Below are positions 58,403 through 64,000 of a stretch of DNA of 64,000 nucleotides, one piece after another. The stretch comes from Gymnothorax reevesii (lineage: Eukaryota; Chordata; Actinopteri; Anguilliformes; Muraenidae): NCBI GenBank assembly GCA_029721435.1, contig CM056583.1, positions 46,033,120-46,097,119 on the forward strand, written 5' to 3'. Numbering within the stretch: position 1 is the first letter of the stretch; each line of letters begins with the position of its first letter. Below the pieces are notes generated by a model. That model had not been told where the DNA came from. It saw only the letters and a program-made list of their open reading frames with translations, and made no database searches. A program made the translations under genes and the position numbers.

Positions 58403-61400
58403 GTAATGACTGGAATGCCAGCAAAGAGCAAGAGCCAGGAAATTGAAACGGCCAGCGACAGGGCATCTGCTTTTTCCAAACTCTAGCATTAGCACTTTAC
58501 GGCCTTGGTGTTGAGTGAAAGTCCTGTAAACAGTTTATTTTCGCCGCTATCGATAGCCGGTTAATGATTGAGGAAATTGATAATTAAGCATCAGATGAAA
58601 ATCCTTGTGGGGGGGTGGGAGAGTGTAAGAGGCATTAGCAGGTGGTGGAGGCGTGAGGAAGGACGGCCACATTCTGGGAAGTGAGAGTACCGTGAATTTG
58701 AGACTGTCTTTTCATTTTTCATTTCCACCCCATAGGCATTTGAACTTTTGCACACACAGATGGGTTTTCATTCAGCAAAAAATTCTGAACTAGGAAAATC
58801 ATCAGTTTTCTCTGTAAAATGAACAGAAATTCTGATTGAATTTTACTCTGTCTATTTGGAAAGGAAAAGGAATTGGATATAGGAGCTTTGCGTGTTCCTT
58901 CATAGATGTTTTCTGTTGATTCTGAAGACTGCGAGTTTCCTTTGGCAATAGTGAGTATCAGTGACTCATAGCCGCGGCGAAATTGGGGATGAAGATCAAG
59001 TTTTCACTGCTTTGAAAATCATAAAATAACTTTAACATGCGATCACATATCCGTATTCTGAAAGGCCATTGCAAGACTGGAGTCAGCTCTTTAGGTCAAG
59101 CAAAGGGCATAAGAAATAATATGGAGTTCAGCAGGGTTGGTTTGATTGCGTGAACAGGTGGTCAGTGAAAATTAAGGCAGAAATGGCCCCTCCTCAGAAT
59201 AAAATGAGCCCATTCAAATGTGAAACATTAGAGTAAATATGAACATAAATTCATTAACCAAGTTTTAGTAATTTCTTGATGGTGCATGCCACAGTGTGAG
59301 AGGAGCACTATATGAAGTTTTGTAGACCTCCCATTAAAATGAATGCATGACAACTTCAGTTGACTTTGCTAAAAAGATGGCAAAGGGTTTGGTTTCATAA
59401 GGCTAACATGCAAGCATGCTTTCTTCGAAGAGGGATGTGTGTACATTTAAGAAGATTCCACAGCCATAATGATCTGTTAATAGCTGGAGAAAGCTGAAAA
59501 TTTTTCTCAAGATGGATAAATAATATTGATGGGGTAGGCACTGAGGCCAAATCTACTCAACTAGTCACAGAAAAGGCTTGGATCTTGAGGTTTGACGCAT
59601 GCCAGTCCTGCACCACCATGTCAGGCTTAAGAACTGCATCATTTGAATAATTTTCAAATTCCACATGAATATTCAGTATATAGTTATTTCTATTGGGTGC
59701 CATTACAAGACTGTATCACTTGAGGAGTGACTTACACAATCAACAATAAAAGCATTGCAGACTTAAAATTAATTAGTGACTTTTTGAAGGTTAATTTAAA
59801 CTGCTGTCAAGTAATTCTGTTATTAGCATGTAGCTAATATTACAGCACTCTTCTTTGTCAAGTTAAATGAATAGTGCTGACTCCTCTGCTTAAAACTTTC
59901 GTTGTCATTCTGAGCTCTGCTCTAATATTCGCCATTGAATCGGTGTTGATGAATGCTTGACTCTGATCTTTAGGAATTTGTTCGAACACTTTCTCAAACC
60001 AAGTAGATGGTTCTGGAATTGGCCACAAAAACTGTTTTGTGTTGCTTTTCCTCCATGATGTTATTTTATTCATAATAATTAGTCATATTGCTTTTGTATG
60101 GTTTTCCATCCGTGTTCGTGACGGCGTTCCCACCGTTTCTGGGCTGTTGCTTGGAAACCATTTAAGATATTTTCAAAAAACCTTGCACACTCTCAACAGT
60201 GTTTGAAGATGTGCCTTTGACGGTCTGTGAACATCAATTTGTGGGGGGTCCTGTGTTTTTTTGCCTCACAAACAATCTCTAGTTAATTCTGGGACCGAAG
60301 ATTTCGAGATGATGTTTCAAAGACTCTTTTCAGTTTGTTTTTTGATTCATTCTACTTGAAGTCAGGCTTCATTTTAAGTCAATCTCGATTATGACTTGAA
60401 GTTGTTCAAAGGATGTTGGAAGGTTGTGCCGGTTGAGGTTGTCAGGGGGAAAGAAAGGTGGTGTGTTAATTGTGGCTTTTAGGCAGGTCTCCAGTGATCA
60501 GTATTCATTAACATGATCTTTAGCCAGGTTTCAGCAGAACGCTGCCAGGTCTGGAGACTCAAGCGTTCATAAAGACATTCTTTAAAAGTGCTGGAGGTGT
60601 TATTTGCACATACTTCAGACTGTGGGACTACAGCTCTGCAAAAACAAGACAAGCTCATGAGCATCTGCAGTTATATTGGGACGTCTCTTCAAAGTCGTTC
60701 GGAGCAGGCCTCTTCCTGGCGCCTTCTAGCAATAGACCTCCTTAAAAAAAGCCCTCCGTGTGTGGCGGGGTGAAGGGAAAGCGGTTATGCACTGGTTGTG
60801 GCCTACTTCAGTGTAAGTGCAGTTGCCATTCATAAAGAGCCAGTGGCTATATTTGCTGGGAGGCCCTGACTTATTTTAGTGCCCGTGCTTGTGCATGAAT
60901 TGTTGTGGGTGCTTTTTCAGGCTGCTTGCTGGTCCTGAAGTTACATGGTATTGTAACTCTATCCTGCCCACTCGAGGCTCCCAATCAGGATCGTTCTGTG
61001 TACGCGTTTCCCTGTAGATTAGTCGAGAAAACGGGGCCGCCCCAGCAAAGCCGCCTTCAATACTCGTTTTTGCTCTCCCATCTCCTCCATCTCTCTTCTT
61101 TTCTCCCTTTTCTTCTCATCTTCCTATCTGTGCGTTCATCTCCTCTGTGCAAACTGTAGCGAAGGGAAGCAGCTGCTTACTCTCTCATGATCATGCGATG
61201 ACTCGGCAAGTATTTCCTCTAACCGCCAGACATCTCATTATAGGCACATTATGAGACTGGAGCAGGAGCGTCTTCCAGGAAAAACTTTCCGTCCCCACAA
61301 AATGGTCTCTCCTCGGGCCACAGCACCAGAGGCACGCATGTCTGAGCCTCGGCTGGCTGTGGGCCTGGCACTCCGGTGTACATATGGTGATAAGCCCTCA

Positions 61401-61783
61401 CTTCACTTTGTGCCGGGGCAAGAGTGACCTTTGTAATTTCCTGCACCAAAACACATGACCCTTATGTAAGGTGCCTGTTTAAAACTTAGCCCTTATATAA
61501 GCAAACGTTTAACCTTTGGTAAGAATAAATAACGTTATTGAGGCTGAAGGAAAAATGTAAACTGCTTTCAATCAGTAAACGTAGCTGTGCTGTTTCAAGG
61601 TGTCTCTCTGTGGGTGATAAATGGGAACACTGAGATGGAGAAGTCACAGGCCTCTCAGGTCAAACTTGATTACACAGCCAGTGACTCATGTGTAACCTTA
61701 AGAATGCCTGCGCAGTTAACAGAGGTGTACTATACACTGTCTTCTGACTGCATTTGTGCTGTTTTTTGTTTGTGGTTTCAATT

Positions 61784-61804
61784 CCCCCCCCCCCCCCCCC
61801 CCCC
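61784..61804. repeat. Poly-C tract
   Basis: Twenty-one consecutive Cs, a likely length-variable and assembly-sensitive site. Confidence 0.95.
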
Positions 61805-62987
61805 AAGTATGAGTGTAAAGTTAGCTTTTTAATCTTTTTAACCTTGCTGAAGATTTCTTAAGGTTAGCCTTTAACTGAATTGGTTGTTTTTCTTCTTTTT
61901 TTTTTCTTTTTTTTTTTTTTTCTTTTTCTTGGCTGCCATTTGTGGTTGTGGTTGGGGCTGTAACCGAGAGGCAGTGATGCTCATGAATATTTATGTTGAC
62001 AGTATGAAGAGGGTCTTGTTGCTATGCTTGGCAGTGAAGATGGTTTTGCGTGTCAGTCGAACGTTTTGTTTTTGCATGCTTTATTATCTGTGTTCATGGC
62101 AGTGTTTTGTTCAATTTTGTTGAATGTTTGTCTTGCAGAAATTGCCTCAAAGCTGTGGGACTACTCGGGGAAACGAGCATTTTCCTTTCTGAACCACTGA
62201 CAGAAGTTTAGAATTTGGGGATTCATTCCTTAATGTTGTGTTAGCATAGGTCTTTCTCTATGAAGTCTGTTTTGTGCTTTTATGTGATCACAGATTTGCT
62301 CAGTGTTTAATGTGGATATATGAAGTCAACATTTCTTCTCTAAAAATTGCTGGGCCAGCAGTGATAACAAATGTAAATTTCAGACTTTTTATTCATTTTT
62401 GGTGTGACTTCTCAGTAGACAATAACCAAACTGGGGAAGGAAAAAGAAATGCCTGTATATTGCAATAACTGGAATAACCTACATCCAGCTAACAGCCTGT
62501 GGTCACATCCCCTGACTACTACTTTAGGAGGACATATTTTGCTAATAATGCCTTGAAATTAATGGAATATCTCCTGCATTCACCCCTCTTTCAATCAGTT
62601 TTTTTGGATTGTTGTCCAGGGTCGGACTGGGCCTTTCCAAGACCTTTATTTTCCAGTTTGAAGCCATGTTTTAGGTCCACTCTGATGGGTCCTTTTGGCC
62701 ATCGTCTTGTTGGGTATTGAAATTTGTTTTCATCTGTAGCTCTCTGACAGGGGCCAGAAAAATTTGTGCCAAAATACCCAGTTATGCAATCCGGGTGGTG
62801 TTATTTTTTTATTTCAATTTTTACAAATAATGAATCATTTTTCACTCTTGGTTTTACTGTTGCTAGATGCTTCGTTAGGGCTCGCGATTACCCGAGACCT
62901 TGGGTGAAATAGGCACGAAAATCACAGGACGCACTGTCAGCCATGACTGAGTTTCGGGACGCACAAGGATGTTTGTTGGGTTCTCAG

Positions 62988-63815
62988 TAATTGAAAATGC
63001 AATACCCTCTCTCAGTAGCATTGTCCATTTTCCCAAGTTTATCAAAATAATGCCAAGTCACCAGAGTCGCCGATGCTTGGATCACTAGGAAGCAGTACAG
63101 ATAAGAAGAGCAGAAGCCGCCGCCGATGATGGTGACAGATTCAGAAAAAAAGTGCGCAGATGAGAACGCTCCACTATTTAACTAAAAATGCACTCCCCCT
63201 CTCCCAAGTGAACAACCAGATGGAATTACAACTAGGTGTATGATGTCAAATAATCCAATACAGTAACGTGGCGGTATGGACACAGGATTGTGTCAAATCC
63301 GTATTCCTACTGCTATCAAAATAATGCGCACACTAAATACTTCTAATCCAAAAATTCTGACACAGACCCTTCCGGCTCTGATGAAACAAATGTGCGTATC
63401 GCCAAGAACTTCTAGAAGGAAATATTGTTTCGCCTAACCAAATTTCAAACAGATTTGTTCAAATCAATATGATAATTTGCTAGCCAGTACCGTAACACAT
63501 TTTGCAATTAAAATAATACATTCAAGTTTCTACAATTACAATTACACATTATTTTAACTTTAATGGCAAAAACTGCTGGCTAGCTCGGAAGCATATTATT
63601 CATCTCAACGAATAAACCGCGAACTAGAAATTTACGCCGGTGATGGTTATCGGTTACCAAGTTACTGTGTTTTCCAGTGAGTGCATCTGTCCAATCTTGA
63701 CTCAAGAAAGCTGTATCACACGTGCGTGATACCAAACCTGTATCTCATGGGTTGTAGCTATCCACCGATTATTGACATTTTTTGTTAGAAAGCGCTAAGC
63801 ATCAAATATGTCCTC
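62988..63815. mobile_element. Repeat J copy 2, without the 414-bp insertion
   Basis: Parallels 31237-31310 and 32280-33350, including CTCTCCCAAGTGAACAACCA, CCTACTGCTATCAAAATAAT and GCCAAGAACTTCTAGAAGGA. At 63372-63375 a single CCGG marks the site where copy 1 carries element I. It is colinear with copy 1 on either side, with smaller indels. Confidence 0.8.
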
Positions 63816-64000
63816 ATAAGCAGGACTTTTTTTTTTTTTAACCTTGAATAACAATCTCTACTTATTATTATGTTTAAATTTCAACAGTCTGTAATTTTAA
63901 TAGGTTATACGGAATTTGTATTTCCATGGCATGTCATCGGGCTTTTATGAATATGATCGAAAAAAAAATCATTGCTGTGGAAACTTACTTTTTTTTTGAT

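Larger units (their letters stand above)
58403..64000. other. Intron downstream of the alternative exon
   Basis: This sequence would be intronic in both isoforms. The first 81 bases stay open in the exon's frame until TAG 58484-58486. The next family exon (TRDDFLGQ) is not present. A poly-C run, T-rich tracts and a transposon-like segment at 62988-63815 are the only features recognised; 58500-61700 shows nothing I can name. Confidence 0.7.

Noticed and set aside
58403..58486. Reading the alternative exon through to its own stop as a 374-residue protein
   Set aside because: A strong phase-0 donor at 58402 and the family's isoform structure make splicing far more likely; a short intron-retained form cannot be excluded.
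57926..58495. 189-codon minus-strand open frame
   Set aside because: It lies opposite the alternative NEDD4-family exon in GC-rich DNA and has no independent support; it is a shadow frame.

Overview
The window is vertebrate nuclear DNA, almost certainly from a teleost fish. The evidence is short, phase-consistent exons with GT-AG boundaries separated by kilobase introns, and introns packed with teleost-type DNA transposons (Tc1/mariner relics, hAT and PIF/Harbinger MITEs). There are no bacterial features and no operons. I found no tRNA, rRNA, CRISPR array or intact mobile-element gene.

One gene explains all convincing coding sequence: a NEDD4-family HECT E3 ubiquitin ligase on the + strand that runs off both ends of the window. 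Four small exons (15879-15952, 35604-35685, 49919-49957, 52197-52250) join in frame into 83 codons that form the first two-thirds of the C2 domain. The C2 wording is closest to NEDD4L (NEDD4-2). A large single exon at 57362-58402 encodes a different, Ser/Pro-rich amino terminus of 347 residues. It lies between the last C2 exon seen and the next shared exon, which is beyond the window. It has a strong start context, an in-frame upstream stop, a CpG-containing leader and a phase-0 splice donor. It resembles the amino terminus specific to the long human NEDD4 isoform. The locus therefore appears to make a C2-containing ligase from an upstream promoter (outside the window) and a form lacking most of the C2 domain from an internal promoter near 57 kb.

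Layout: 1-15878 is upstream intron (Tc1/mariner relics, a long-TIR hAT element, hairpin-headed repeats, a 31-bp minisatellite, two hAT MITEs four bases apart). 15953-35603 is intron with a half copy of the long-TIR element, a TIR element with repeated motifs, a foldback MITE, and one copy of a repeat that occurs again at 63 kb. 35686-49918 is intron with a Tc1 remnant at 39.6-40.5 kb and a dense nest of transposons at 42.8-49.4 kb. 49958-52196 is a short intron with one hairpin-headed element. 52251-57361 is intron plus the alternative promoter. 58403-64000 is intron shared by both isoforms, ending in the second copy of the 63-kb repeat.

The most notable observations are the alternative first exon with a 14-3-3-type motif, a transposon insertion dated by an empty-site copy in the same window, transposon-borne CTCF-like motifs, a set of small elements that share a C-rich hairpin head followed by GTCC-rich sequence, and a MULE-like element carrying a PIF/Harbinger MITE. 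All family names rest on recognition from memory; no database search was possible.
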